Shown in pieces: positions 1 to 9,100 of a stretch of DNA of 40,542 bases. The stretch's first letter is position 1. Each line of letters begins with the position of its first letter. The position numbers and the translations under genes were made by a program. The stretch covers positions 1-40,542 of the forward strand of contig JAUVHO010000016.1 of assembly GCA_030593295.1 (NCBI GenBank), given 5' to 3'. The stretch comes from Methanomassiliicoccales archaeon (lineage in GTDB: Archaea; Thermoplasmatota; Thermoplasmata; RBG-16-68-12; SOIM01). The notes beneath the pieces were generated by a model, which was not told where the DNA came from, did not search any database, and was given only the letters and a program-made list of their open reading frames with translations.

Positions 1-276
1 CTCGACCAGCTCATTGACCAGGGAGCTCTTGACCCGTGCACCCAGAATCGCACCTGCCCGAACATAATCCCCGGATGAGAACCCGCCAGGTATCATCACT
101 ATATCATAGTCAAGAAGATTCCTCTTCTCGTCCTCGTTGACGTCCGAACCGATCAGCTGCTTGAGGTGGACCTTCTCGGAGTTGGCCCCCAATCTCTTGA
201 ATGACCAGTAGGACTCTTCCTCGCAGTTGGTGCCCTCTATGTAGAGCACGCAGACCCTGACATCCTCGACCCTCAT
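1..276 (-). CDS. purQ: Phosphoribosylformylglycinamidine synthase, glutaminase subunit PurQ (3' end cut by window)
   Basis: This is the glutaminase subunit that feeds ammonia to PurL in step 4 of purine synthesis. The 92 visible residues begin MRVEDVRVCVLYIEGTNCEE and reach the class I amidotransferase segment IPGGFSSGDYVRAGAI, typical of PurQ. The catalytic Cys and the His/Glu pair lie beyond the window edge, so activity cannot be judged. The ATG at 276 overlaps the TGA of purL (bases 273-276 read ATGA on the minus strand), indicating translational coupling. The order purS-purL-purQ is the usual one for the small-PurL type enzyme. Confidence 0.93.
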   Translation of the reverse strand, partial: MRVEDVRVCVLYIEGTNCEEESYWSFKRLGANSEKVHLKQLIGSDVNEDEKRNLLDYDIVMIPGGFSSGDYVRAGAILGARVKSSLVNELVE

Positions 277-2615
277 TCTCCACCCCCAAGCAGGTTGTAC
301 AACGTGTTCGTCCACGCCTCCCTGACGTCGTCCAGGGGAATCTCAATGCTACTTCCGTTGTCCTTGATCGATAAGGCATCTCCGGTGACGGTCCCTATCC
401 GTCGTATCCAAATGTCCCCGAATCTGGAAAGGACCCGGTCCTCATTCCCAGAGTCGACCTCAACGAGCCAGCGGGTGTTGGATTCAGAGAAGAGTTTATG
501 ATCGAGCCTCAGGTTCGGGATTCCTGTCAAGTCCAGTTCCGCTCCGATGCTTCCTCCCAGGCACATCTCGGCCACCGCGACCGCCAGACCCCCATGGGAA
601 ATGTCATGGCACGAAAGAAGAAGACCATCGTCGATCGAAGTGAGGATCCCCTTCATACCACTCTTGAGAGTGTTCAGATCGACAGACGGCACAGTCGAAC
701 TGTAGGCGCCGTTAAGGCTGTAATACTCAGAACCACCCAGCTCTTCCTTCGTCTCACCGATGAGGAGGATTGAACTTCCCTCCTTCTTGAAGTCCGTGGT
801 CACGCACTTGGCGAGATCATCGACAATGCCCACACCCAGCAGCACTGGGGTAGGTTTGACAGGGGCAAATGAGGTCTCGTTGTAGAAGCTGACGTTGCCG
901 GAGGGTGTGGGAAGACCCAGCGCCATAGCCGTCTCACCGATGCCGCGAACTGTCTCCCTGAACGCTCCAAGCCTGTCGGGTTTCTCCGGGTTCCCGAAAT
1001 TCAAGCAGTTGGAGAATGAGTGAGGACTGGCACCCACCGATACTAGGTTCCTGCACATCTCATCAACGGCAGAGGCGCCTCCCAGATACGGGTCAATCGC
1101 AGTGTAGTGCGGTGTGGACGAAGTGGTCACAGCTAGACATCTGTTGGAGGACTCCAGAGGCTTAAGAACAACAGCATCACCATGGCACGCCAGACCTATC
1201 TTGCCCTGCAATGGCTTGAGGACGGTGGATCCCCTCACCTCGTGATCGTACTGCCTGATCACCCATTCCTTGCTGGCAATGTTGGGCGAGGCAATGACAT
1301 CCAGGATTGCCTTCTGATAATCCTCAGGCTCATCCGGAACCGTCTCGGACCGCTTCATGGATTCGAAGTCAGTTGCATATTCCCGACAATATTCCGGGCC
1401 AGCTGTTAGAAATTCCAGGTTCAGCTCCAGGACCACTTCACCATGATACTTGACGCGGACGATCTTGTCCTTGATGACCTTTGCGACCGGGGTCGCCAGA
1501 ACATCATAGAGCTTGAAGATGTGCAGTATCTTCTCCACGTTCTCGGGAGCGACCGCAAGCATCATCCTCTCTTGTGACTCGCTGACCCACATCTCCCAGG
1601 GGGCCAGACCTTCTTCCTTCAGTGGCACCTTCTCGAGTTCGACCTCGGCCCCAAAACCCCCTGCAAGAGCCATTTCTCCGACCACGCATGAAAGACCTCC
1701 TCCGCCGAGATCCTTCATCCCGTTGAGAAGGCCTCTCTCAGCTGCTTCAAGACATGCATGGATCAGCGGTTCCTTCAGGATCGGATCCCCGAGTTGTACA
1801 GCGCCACCTCTCCACTGCTCTTCCATGTCCTCGGTGAGCTCCACGGATGCGAAGGTCACACCGTGAATCCCGTCCCTTCCGGTCCTGCCCCCGACCAATA
1901 TGAACACATCGTTCTCGGTCTTCACCCTGTTCTTGGCCAGGTTCTTCTTCTTGGCTATGCCGACGCAGCCCACGTTGATTATGATGTTCCCGATGTAGCC
2001 CTCATCGAAGATGACGGCACCTGACACGGTCGGGATCCCAAGCCTGTTACCATAATCCCTGATGCCTGAAACAACACCTCCCATGAGATACCTTGGATGC
2101 TTCACACCCGGGGGAAGGTCCCTGTACTTGAGATCAAGAGGACCGAAATGCAGGGGGTCGATGAGCGCGACTGGTTGGGCACCCATGCAGAGAACGTCCC
2201 TTATGATCCCTCCTATCCCGGTCGCAGCACCGCCATAGGGCTCCACCGCGCTCGGATGGTTGTGGCTCTCTATCCTCAAGGCATAGGCATGATCCTCATC
2301 GAACTCAACGACACCAGCGTCCCCTCGGTCCAAGACAACATCCGACTCAATGCTCCTGAGATACTCCCTCAGAAAGACCATGGAGGACTTGTAGCAGCAA
2401 TGCTCTGACCAGGCCTGACCGAGCGACTGGAGCTCCACGTCAGTAGGGTTCCTCCCCTTGGATTCGAAGTATGATCTGATCCGCTTCATCTCGTCCAAGT
2501 TCAGAGCTAGACCCGCGTCGTCGCTCACGGTCTGAAGCTCCTCGTCAGTGGCCGATAGAAGGTCCACATCGAACAGCTCGAAACCGAGATTCCTGCTATT
2601 GAACAGTTGTCTCAT
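273..2615 (-). CDS. purL: Phosphoribosylformylglycinamidine synthase subunit PurL
   Basis: This is the ATP-dependent synthetase subunit converting FGAR to FGAM, acting with PurS and PurQ. At 780 residues it is the small PurL form. The N-terminal motif LGQAWSEHCCYKS carries the conserved His (about residue 72), and ESHNHPSAVEPYGGAATGIGG is the nucleotide-binding signature. A second half with a repeated AIRS-like fold follows, including DLGGGGLSC in the first half and HDISHGGLAVAVAEM in the second. I chose the ATG at 2615 because GAGGAG lies about 6 nt upstream. An in-frame TTG at 2633 lies upstream of that site and is less likely. The gene lies 47 nt downstream of purS. Confidence 0.96.
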   Translation of the reverse strand: MRQLFNSRNLGFELFDVDLLSATDEELQTVSDDAGLALNLDEMKRIRSYFESKGRNPTDVELQSLGQAWSEHCCYKSSMVFLREYLRSIESDVVLDRGDAGVVEFDEDHAYALRIESHNHPSAVEPYGGAATGIGGIIRDVLCMGAQPVALIDPLHFGPLDLKYRDLPPGVKHPRYLMGGVVSGIRDYGNRLGIPTVSGAVIFDEGYIGNIIINVGCVGIAKKKNLAKNRVKTENDVFILVGGRTGRDGIHGVTFASVELTEDMEEQWRGGAVQLGDPILKEPLIHACLEAAERGLLNGMKDLGGGGLSCVVGEMALAGGFGAEVELEKVPLKEEGLAPWEMWVSESQERMMLAVAPENVEKILHIFKLYDVLATPVAKVIKDKIVRVKYHGEVVLELNLEFLTAGPEYCREYATDFESMKRSETVPDEPEDYQKAILDVIASPNIASKEWVIRQYDHEVRGSTVLKPLQGKIGLACHGDAVVLKPLESSNRCLAVTTSSTPHYTAIDPYLGGASAVDEMCRNLVSVGASPHSFSNCLNFGNPEKPDRLGAFRETVRGIGETAMALGLPTPSGNVSFYNETSFAPVKPTPVLLGVGIVDDLAKCVTTDFKKEGSSILLIGETKEELGGSEYYSLNGAYSSTVPSVDLNTLKSGMKGILTSIDDGLLLSCHDISHGGLAVAVAEMCLGGSIGAELDLTGIPNLRLDHKLFSESNTRWLVEVDSGNEDRVLSRFGDIWIRRIGTVTGDALSIKDNGSSIEIPLDDVREAWTNTLYNLLGGGE

Positions 2616-2662
2616 CCCCACTCCTCTTCTCAAAGGTCCGGATGCCTATCATGAGCTCAAAC

Positions 2663-2905
2663 TCATTTCAGACTGATGGTATAATCGTGAATGACGGGGT
2701 TCGCCAGGAGCTTCCTGCACATCTCCTCGACGATCTGCTTCGCCTTGTCCTTGTCATCTTCCTCAAGGGATATCTCGAACAACCTCGCTGACTTGACATC
2801 GACAGCGGAATCAAAACCCAGGAGTTTTAGCGCCTTCAGCGTGTTGCCTCCCTCGGGATCGGCCACCCCTTTCTTGAGATGTATTTGTACCTGTGCGGTC
2901 GTCAT
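2663..2905 (-). CDS. purS: Phosphoribosylformylglycinamidine synthase subunit PurS
   Basis: This 80-residue protein is the small structural subunit that bridges PurL and PurQ in the FGAM synthase complex. It shows the family pattern VQIHLKKGVADPEGGNTLKALKLLGF followed by a region ending in YTISLK, and its length is normal for PurS. It is first in the purS-purL-purQ operon. No clear Shine-Dalgarno precedes the ATG. A TATA-like CAATTAATATCG at 2934-2945 (minus strand) would start transcription only a few bases upstream, so the mRNA is probably near-leaderless. Confidence 0.93.
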   Translation of the reverse strand: MTTAQVQIHLKKGVADPEGGNTLKALKLLGFDSAVDVKSARLFEISLEEDDKDKAKQIVEEMCRKLLANPVIHDYTISLK

Positions 2906-2933
2906 TCAACCACTTGGGGGGTAATTGTCATTT

Positions 2934-2945
2934 CGATATTAATTG
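2934..2945 (-). promoter_or_regulatory. TATA-like box of the purSLQ operon
   Basis: The AT-rich element CAATTAATATCG on the minus strand is centred about 34 bp upstream of the purS ATG. That fits an archaeal box A with a very short leader. It was located by eye only. Confidence 0.4.
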
Positions 2946-3038
2946 TGTTGGTGTTAACATGAAAGTAACGTACGGTGACACCTCATGGTTTTTATCCTCG
3001 CTATTCTCAGGGAAGGCACTCAGATAGGAGGCTAGCCA

Positions 3039-3962
3039 ATGAAAGACAAGTCAAAGACAAAGATACAAAACTACACATCCATGCAAGAGATAGGCGAAGA
3101 CGTTCTAGGAAAACTGAAATCCTCCCTCAAGAATGAGGAAACACCGGTCGAAGAGGATAGAATCGAGAACTTGCAGCCAGAGGGTTTCAAGCTCGAACAC
3201 ACCACGCTCTGGTCGTTCAACAAGCGAGGAGATTGGGCGACGCACAAGGGGGACTTCAGAGGGAACTGGATGCCTCAGATACCCAGGAACATCATCCTCA
3301 GGTACAGCAAGGTTGGAGATACAGTCCTTGACCCCATGGTGGGCAGCGGAACGACCATGATAGAGTCGAAGATCACCGGAAGGAACGGCATAGGGTTGGA
3401 CGTTGATCCCGGCGCACTTCTCGTGGCCATGAGCAGGCTGCAGTTCAACGCGAACGGTGAGGACATACCTGAGAGCTCTCAGAAACTGTATCTGGGGGAC
3501 GCTAGGAGAATGGATCTGGTTGACAACGAATCGATCGATCTCGCACTCATCCATCCGCCCCAGCCGGATTACATAGGAAACGTGAACGGAAAGAACTCGG
3601 CTGACCTCTCGTTCGTCTCGAGCTTCGATGAATACTGCGCCGAGCTCAAACGCGTGGCCGCGGAAGTGTTCAGAACGTTGAAGCCCGAGAAGTACTGCGC
3701 GATATTCGTCGGGGACACGAGGAGGCACAAGCACTTCGTACCCATATCCCACAGGGTCCTACAGGACTTCCTGGACGTGGGGTTCGTGCTCAAGGAGGAT
3801 GTCATCAAAAAGCAGTGGAACTGCTCTCAATCAGGATTCTGGGCAAGAAGGTCGAAGAGGGATAACTTCCTTCTCATATCGCACAAGCATCTGTTCGTCT
3901 TCCGAAAACCAGATAGTGAAGAGGACCTGAGCAAACTCGGGAACAGCATGAAGTGGTGGTAG
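3039..3962 (+). CDS. DNA methyltransferase-like protein (beta-class N4/N6 type) with altered motif IV
   Basis: This 307-residue protein has the layout of beta-class amino-methyltransferases. A target-side segment (TLWSFNKRGDWATHKGDFRGNW, about residues 57-78) and PRNIILRYSKVGDTVLDPMVGSGTT (SAM-binding motif I) are both present. GLDVDPGAL follows as motif II. Where the catalytic (D/N/S)PP(Y/F/W) motif is expected there is LIHPPQPDYI, so the usual aromatic residue directly after PP is Gln. No restriction endonuclease is nearby, so it would be an orphan enzyme, or a methylase acting on another substrate. The start is supported by GGAGG about 8 nt upstream of ATG, with a TATA-like GTTTTTATC at 2988-2996. 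Its stop is 1 nt from the convergent nitroreductase gene. Confidence 0.75.
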   Translation: MKDKSKTKIQNYTSMQEIGEDVLGKLKSSLKNEETPVEEDRIENLQPEGFKLEHTTLWSFNKRGDWATHKGDFRGNWMPQIPRNIILRYSKVGDTVLDPMVGSGTTMIESKITGRNGIGLDVDPGALLVAMSRLQFNANGEDIPESSQKLYLGDARRMDLVDNESIDLALIHPPQPDYIGNVNGKNSADLSFVSSFDEYCAELKRVAAEVFRTLKPEKYCAIFVGDTRRHKHFVPISHRVLQDFLDVGFVLKEDVIKKQWNCSQSGFWARRSKRDNFLLISHKHLFVFRKPDSEEDLSKLGNSMKWW

Positions 3963-3963
3963 T

Positions 3964-4494
3964 CTAGAAGCCTTCCCAGTGGACTCTGTCGGGCATGAAC
4001 TCATCGTCCTCATGCGGTGGCTTGTCCTGGGCGGGAAATCCCAAAGCAATCAAATTGAGCACCCTGATGGTTGAAGGAATGCCCAAGACCTCCCTTACAT
4101 AGTCCTCGCCTGACTGCTCCTCAGAATGGACTGTGTCGCGTATATGGATCCAGCAGCTTCCAAGACCCAACTCAGTGGCAGTCAACTGTATCATCGTAGA
4201 AGCGATGCTGCTGTCCTCGATCCATCTGCCGGCGATCTCGGAATCCGCACAGACGACGATAACCAGCGGTGCGCCTGAGGCGAATCCAGAACTCCCATCC
4301 CTGGCTTTGGACAGCTTCTCGATCAACCCTTTATCGGACACCAGAACGAAATGCCACGGTCTTCGGTTAGAAGAAGATGGAGAGAAGAATGCCGCAGTGA
4401 GCATGTCCTGGATTGTCTCCTTGGGAATATCCTGGTGATCGAAATTCCGGATAGATCTCCTTTTTCGAATCGTCTCTAGAACGGGACTGGTCAT
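3964..4494 (-). CDS. Nitroreductase-family flavoprotein
   Basis: This 176-residue protein has the short nitroreductase/NADH-oxidase fold, which binds FMN and reduces a substrate with NAD(P)H. The N-terminal RKRRSIRNFDHQDIPKE is the FMN-phosphate-binding Arg-rich motif. AAFFSPSSSNRRPWHFVLV is the second family signature, and a region ending LNLIALGFPAQDKPP is the usual C-terminal FMN contact. The physiological substrate cannot be told from sequence. AGGTGG lies 6 nt upstream of the ATG. It is divergent from the radical SAM gene across 62 bp and convergent with the methylase. Confidence 0.88.
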   Translation of the reverse strand: MTSPVLETIRKRRSIRNFDHQDIPKETIQDMLTAAFFSPSSSNRRPWHFVLVSDKGLIEKLSKARDGSSGFASGAPLVIVVCADSEIAGRWIEDSSIASTMIQLTATELGLGSCWIHIRDTVHSEEQSGEDYVREVLGIPSTIRVLNLIALGFPAQDKPPHEDDEFMPDRVHWEGF

Positions 4495-4556
4495 GTATCC
4501 ACCTTATGTGAAAGATGACTTCTTATTAATATCGGTTGCCACAATAAAGGAGCAGA
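4495..4556. promoter_or_regulatory. Divergent promoter region, nitroreductase / radical SAM gene
   Basis: These 62 bp hold both start signals. A central AT-rich core (TTCTTATTAATATC, about 4520-4533) can serve as box A. AGGTGG on the minus side and AAAGGAG on the plus side are the ribosome-binding sites. The shared region suggests co-regulation, which is an inference. Confidence 0.45.
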
Positions 4557-5312
4557 ATGTACGATCCTATCAAACGAACGAGGTCGCTGGAGAAGATTGC
4601 ATATCAGGGAAGGGGCAGGAGGTATTACCGATTCCGCGGAGCCAAATGGTACGGAGGGATAGCGACCGGTGATGTGGCCGTGTGCAACCTGAGGTGCGTT
4701 TTCTGCTGGGCCGGGGATTCCATCATGGACAGGCCTCAGGATGTGGGGAAGTACTATTCACCTGCGGATGCTTTCTCAAGGCTTGACAAGATCGCCAGTA
4801 AGGGAGGCTATTCACAACTTCGTTTGAGCGGACAGGAACCAACGATCGGAAGGGAGCATTTGCTCGAGCTCCTGGGGTTGGTGGAGAAGTCGCCCTACAG
4901 GTTCATTCTTGAGACAAACGGAATACTTCTCGGTTCCGAGCCGGACTATGCTTCTGCCCTCTCAGGGTTTCGAAAACTGCATGTTAGAGTGTCCTTGAAA
5001 GGAACATGTGAAGAGGAATTCATTTCAATGACCGGCGCAGAGCCAGAGGCATTCAAGCTGCAGCTTGCAGCGCTGTCTAAACTCAAGGACGCAAAGGTCA
5101 GCTGCCATCCAGCAGTCATGGTTTCCTTCTCAACTAAAGAGAACTTCGCAGCACTTTCTGATAGGTTGGATGAGATAGACAGAAGCCTTTTCCAGCAGTT
5201 AGAGATCGAGGAACTGATCGCTTACCCACATGTAATGAAGAGACTGGAAACGGCCGGATTCACTACCGGGACATCACACCCTCCGCACGACGTTCCGAAC
5301 GACCTTGTGTGA
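4557..5312 (+). CDS. Radical SAM protein of unknown function
   Basis: The protein has 251 residues, with the cluster motif CNLRCVFC at Cys43, Cys47 and Cys50 (CX3CX2C) holding a [4Fe-4S] cluster that cleaves S-adenosylmethionine. Later parts match a radical SAM half-barrel: LRLSGQEPTIG corresponds to the GEP-like strand, followed by FILETNGILLG and VRVSLKGT. It resembles PflA-like activating-enzyme proteins of archaea, but I cannot assign a substrate. There is no C-terminal auxiliary-cluster Cys pattern. The start is supported by AAAGGAG 5 nt upstream. It converges on trmI with 58 bp between the stop codons. Confidence 0.85.
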   Translation: MYDPIKRTRSLEKIAYQGRGRRYYRFRGAKWYGGIATGDVAVCNLRCVFCWAGDSIMDRPQDVGKYYSPADAFSRLDKIASKGGYSQLRLSGQEPTIGREHLLELLGLVEKSPYRFILETNGILLGSEPDYASALSGFRKLHVRVSLKGTCEEEFISMTGAEPEAFKLQLAALSKLKDAKVSCHPAVMVSFSTKENFAALSDRLDEIDRSLFQQLEIEELIAYPHVMKRLETAGFTTGTSHPPHDVPNDLV

Positions 5313-5370
5313 ACCCGACAAGGCAACATTCCAAACGGCGTAAACAGAACTTGTTCACTTCAGAGCACGA

Positions 5371-6120
5371 CTATTCAACCAGCTTCCTGGCAAACGTGAG
5401 ATAACCAGTGTGCCCTAACATCTCGAAGCTCGGCCTTGATCCTCTATCCCCCACTTCCATACCCCTCTGGAGGATCTCGATGGACCTTATGTCGATGAAA
5501 GGAAGCCTCCTCAACTCTCTGACGGTTTTCTCCATTTGATTCACTGTCGGGACGTATACGGCCAGATGACCAGAAGGCTTCAGACATTCATGCACCTGAC
5601 CCAAGATATCCCACGGGTTGGGGATGTCCACGACAACACAATCGAAGTCTCTCTCCCCGATCCCATCAAGGGCGTCCTGGACCTTCACATCCGCCACTCC
5701 TTCCATTCCTGCCCTCTTTATATTCTTGGCGACCAGCTGGGCGAAATCCTCCCTCTTCTCGTAGCTCACAACCGCACCTTCAGGAGCGACAAAATGGGCT
5801 AGGACTATTGTCATTGCACCAGAACCAGCACCTATCTCCAGAATCCTATCACCGGATTTGACGTCGCAGTTGAAGATGATGGAAGAACTGTCCTTGGGAG
5901 TGATTATCTGAGCTTCTCTTTCTATGGTGTCAACTAGATCCAACACGGACGGCCTCAAAACAATGTACTTCTTGCCGGCAATCTCTACCCGCTTCCCTTC
6001 CGGGTCCTTGGGGAGCTTGGAGAAGTCGACCACACCCAGACCGGGCACTTTCTCCGGACCTTCGCCAAAAGGAACAAGCCTTTTCCTTCCTTTCTCGTCT
6101 ATCAGTACAATCCTGTCCAT
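5371..6120 (-). CDS. trmI: tRNA (adenine-N1)-methyltransferase TrmI
   Basis: This is the SAM-dependent enzyme that makes m1A at position 57/58 in the tRNA T-loop. The 249-residue protein has an N-terminal beta domain (MDRIVLIDEKGRKRLVPFG). SAM motif I reads RILEIGAGSGAMTIVLA, and VVVDIPNPWDIL is the characteristic DxPxPW motif, with a normal Rossmann C-terminus. The open frame runs back to 6240, but I place the start at 6120. That ATG gives the family's usual N-terminus and lies about 28 bp from a clear TATA element at 6144-6153, suggesting a leaderless mRNA. Transcription starts just after the stop of the upstream protease gene. Confidence 0.93.
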   Translation of the reverse strand: MDRIVLIDEKGRKRLVPFGEGPEKVPGLGVVDFSKLPKDPEGKRVEIAGKKYIVLRPSVLDLVDTIEREAQIITPKDSSSIIFNCDVKSGDRILEIGAGSGAMTIVLAHFVAPEGAVVSYEKREDFAQLVAKNIKRAGMEGVADVKVQDALDGIGERDFDCVVVDIPNPWDILGQVHECLKPSGHLAVYVPTVNQMEKTVRELRRLPFIDIRSIEILQRGMEVGDRGSRPSFEMLGHTGYLTFARKLVE

Positions 6121-6143
6121 CCAGCATTTGAGATGATACTGCG

Positions 6144-6153
6144 ATTTAAAAGG
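6144..6153 (-). promoter_or_regulatory. TATA box of trmI
   Basis: CTTTTAAATC on the minus strand is centred about 28 bp upstream of the ATG at 6120. No Shine-Dalgarno is seen, so this is a leaderless promoter that also decides the start choice. Confidence 0.55.
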
Positions 6154-6182
6154 GTTTCTAAAAATGGAAAGATGGGTGGGTC

Positions 6183-9100
6183 CTAGAACCCACCTGGTAT
6201 GGGCAATGTCCTTCCGGTCGTGCCCGAGACGTATACCCAATATCCTTCGCCCGGCTGCAGGTAATAGCTCAACGGAAGATCGCCTGGCCTCGTACCACTC
6301 CTCCTCAGATAGTACGGAGGACTCATCGCGTCGAACGCTTCAACCATGTCAATGCCAAGGGTCGGATCGTCCAGAAGGTCCTGAACGGTCAATCCAGTCG
6401 CGTTGAGCGACGGATATCCTATCAGGTTCCAACCCGGTTCCAGAGGTATCTCCGTCACGTAGGTCAGATTGCCGGTGATGTGAATGCTTGCCGCGGCGTT
6501 GGTGATGTGTATCCAGATGCCCATGGTCTTGTCCACGCTCGTCAGTGAGTTGGCAGGCTTCAAGGTGTTCCAAGAAAGCCACTTACCCGCAACGGCGTCG
6601 TACACCCTCAGCTCATCGTACATTCCAATAATATCTGAGAATACCGAACCGAGCGTCGTGTCGGATACCGTCAAGGGTATGGATATCAGCTGCCAACCCG
6701 TGGCCGTGAAGTTGATCCAGAACTCCCTGTACACCGGTTTCTTGCCGATTGTAGTAACGTCCACGCAGGCTCCAATTCCCCAGTTGTTGAACTCGTCCTC
6801 TCCCCTGGCGCAGAGCCTATGCGTCTCACCGCCGTCCCAGCCGGTCGGCGTGTAGGTTGCCATCCCGGTCTCGGTGGGCGAGTCCGTTCCAATGGTCATG
6901 GGCAGAGCGCCGGTCCAGTCGATGTTTCGCGGATCAACGACCGACAGCGGAACCTCTATCCACTCCGCGTTCAAGATGTTGCTCATACCGGTAGATGTGT
7001 CCGTCATGGTCGCGAAGAGCTGCACGTCCTTGCCCTCGATAGATATGTCGAACGGGTTGGGCACGGCGACTATTGGATCGGTCACGGGTCCGACCGTGTC
7101 GGGATCGGATTCCCAGCCCATGTGGTAGACCAGCAGATAGACATCGTAGTTCACGTCAGACTCGGTACCCTTGGTGGCGTGGTAGACCTCGTACACGTTG
7201 TGACGGGTCCCGTTCACCGTCAAGGTATCAGTCATCTGATGACCCTTGCCATACGAGTCGGCTGTCAGCGTTGAGAAAATTCGGCTGTTGTTGAAGGTGT
7301 CATTGGTTGCCACTGTCATCAGATTGCCGACACCGAACTCATTTGCGTTCTCGATATACATAATCCATGTATACCCGTCATTAGTCGTGACCATCTGGGT
7401 GATCGGCCTTCGATCGTAGTTGGAGTTGGAGACCGACAGGCCCATTGGCCCGTATAAATCCTTGAGGTCGGGACTGATGCCTACGGTATTGCGGTCCATT
7501 CCAATTGGTGGATTGGCAGCGTCATAATCGCCTTCAAGGTAGGCGGCCCACAGGGTCAGGTCCACTCCGCCCTGGTCATTGGTCACCATCACATTCATCG
7601 TGTTGTTGCCACCCACAAGGTCTCCGACGCATGCCGGCCATTGGAGGTTTGTCGCATCTGAGTTCCACAGCAGGGATACATCGTCATTTGGATTGATAGG
7701 TGTACTGTCACCCTGCCAGGCGCCGTCATACAATCTGACCATCAGGTCTCGATCATTCCCTGCTGGTAGCCTGTAGTAGAAGAACACCCAGAGAACCTCG
7801 TTAGAGTCGGTGCAAGCGTTCGGGAAGAAGTAGAAGTTGTTGTCGAAAGGACTGATCCTCCTGCATTCAGGGTCCAAACCATCGCACACCGGGAAGGTCT
7901 CCCCGCCGTCGTGCGAGATGGCTATCCACGTCTGAACTCGGATTGGGTTGTTGGCGTCTGGATGGGGGTAGTCCAAGTGCTCGAAGACCCATATGAACTC
8001 GCCCTCGGCGGTGATTCCGTCGTCCCTCCAAATGGGTATGTTCACTCTCGCCTCGTTCATTGCGGAGCTTCCAGCGTTCCTCTCGATGACCGTCTTGTTC
8101 CACTGAGTGTACGGAAGATCAGAGTAGTACAGGACACCGTATGAATCGAGGTCTGGGTCTGCCGCTTCAGGGTCGTCACCTGTCCACGTCAATATGATCC
8201 TGTTCTGGTAGGTTCCGGTCGGGATGTACGTCCATCTCAAATCATTCGGATCGTCGTTCCATCTGGATACCTCCACATCCACGAAGGGGAGGATTGGCAT
8301 ACCTTCACCATCAAGAGTGGTGTAGGCGACCCAAACGTTCACTCCTCCGAAGCTGTCATTGACTGCTACCGCGGTCGTCTTCCTGTACGCAACAAATATC
8401 CAGTCGTCCGTTCCGTCGTTAAATGTGAGCACGGACGGGTCCAGCTCATCGATCGCTGCGTATGTCAACTGGAACGGTGTCACCACCAGATCACATTTGA
8501 TGGACAGTTCTATCTCTATCTGATCGGTGATAGCCGTGTCGCCAAGTGATGTACCTTTGATCGCCAGGTCATGCACACCGCACATCACACCACCGGCTAC
8601 GGATATGATGGCGTAGCTGTTGATGGTCTCCTCGGACTTGATTCCAAGGAAGACGGTGGTCTCGAAGTTGATGCTGATTCCCGGAATGGTCATGGAGCTC
8701 ATGAACACGTTGTCCACGCTTGTTCCGAAGTTGGTCACGCTGAACGGGAAGAACACGTCTCCGTTCTGTGTGGCCTCCATGGACAATGGGGCTGTAGTAT
8801 CAAGGTCGACCTTGAACTCCTGCTGGGGTCCGAAATCGGCTCCGACAACAATCGCCAAGGGTGCAGGTGACATAACGCTCATTCCAATGATGTCAATGAC
8901 CCAATCTCCCACTTCAGGGAATTGGACTTCCACCTGCTCCACGTTATTCACGTCGTCCCATCCGTCATTGGCAATCCTGTCCCAGAGAGGGTTCGCATCG
9001 GCGGGTGACGGGTTGGGTATTGACCAGCCATCGTCCTGACCGACCGTGCCATATATGTTTCCGTAGTACACATCAAGACTCGGGGATGTCACCCTCAGGT

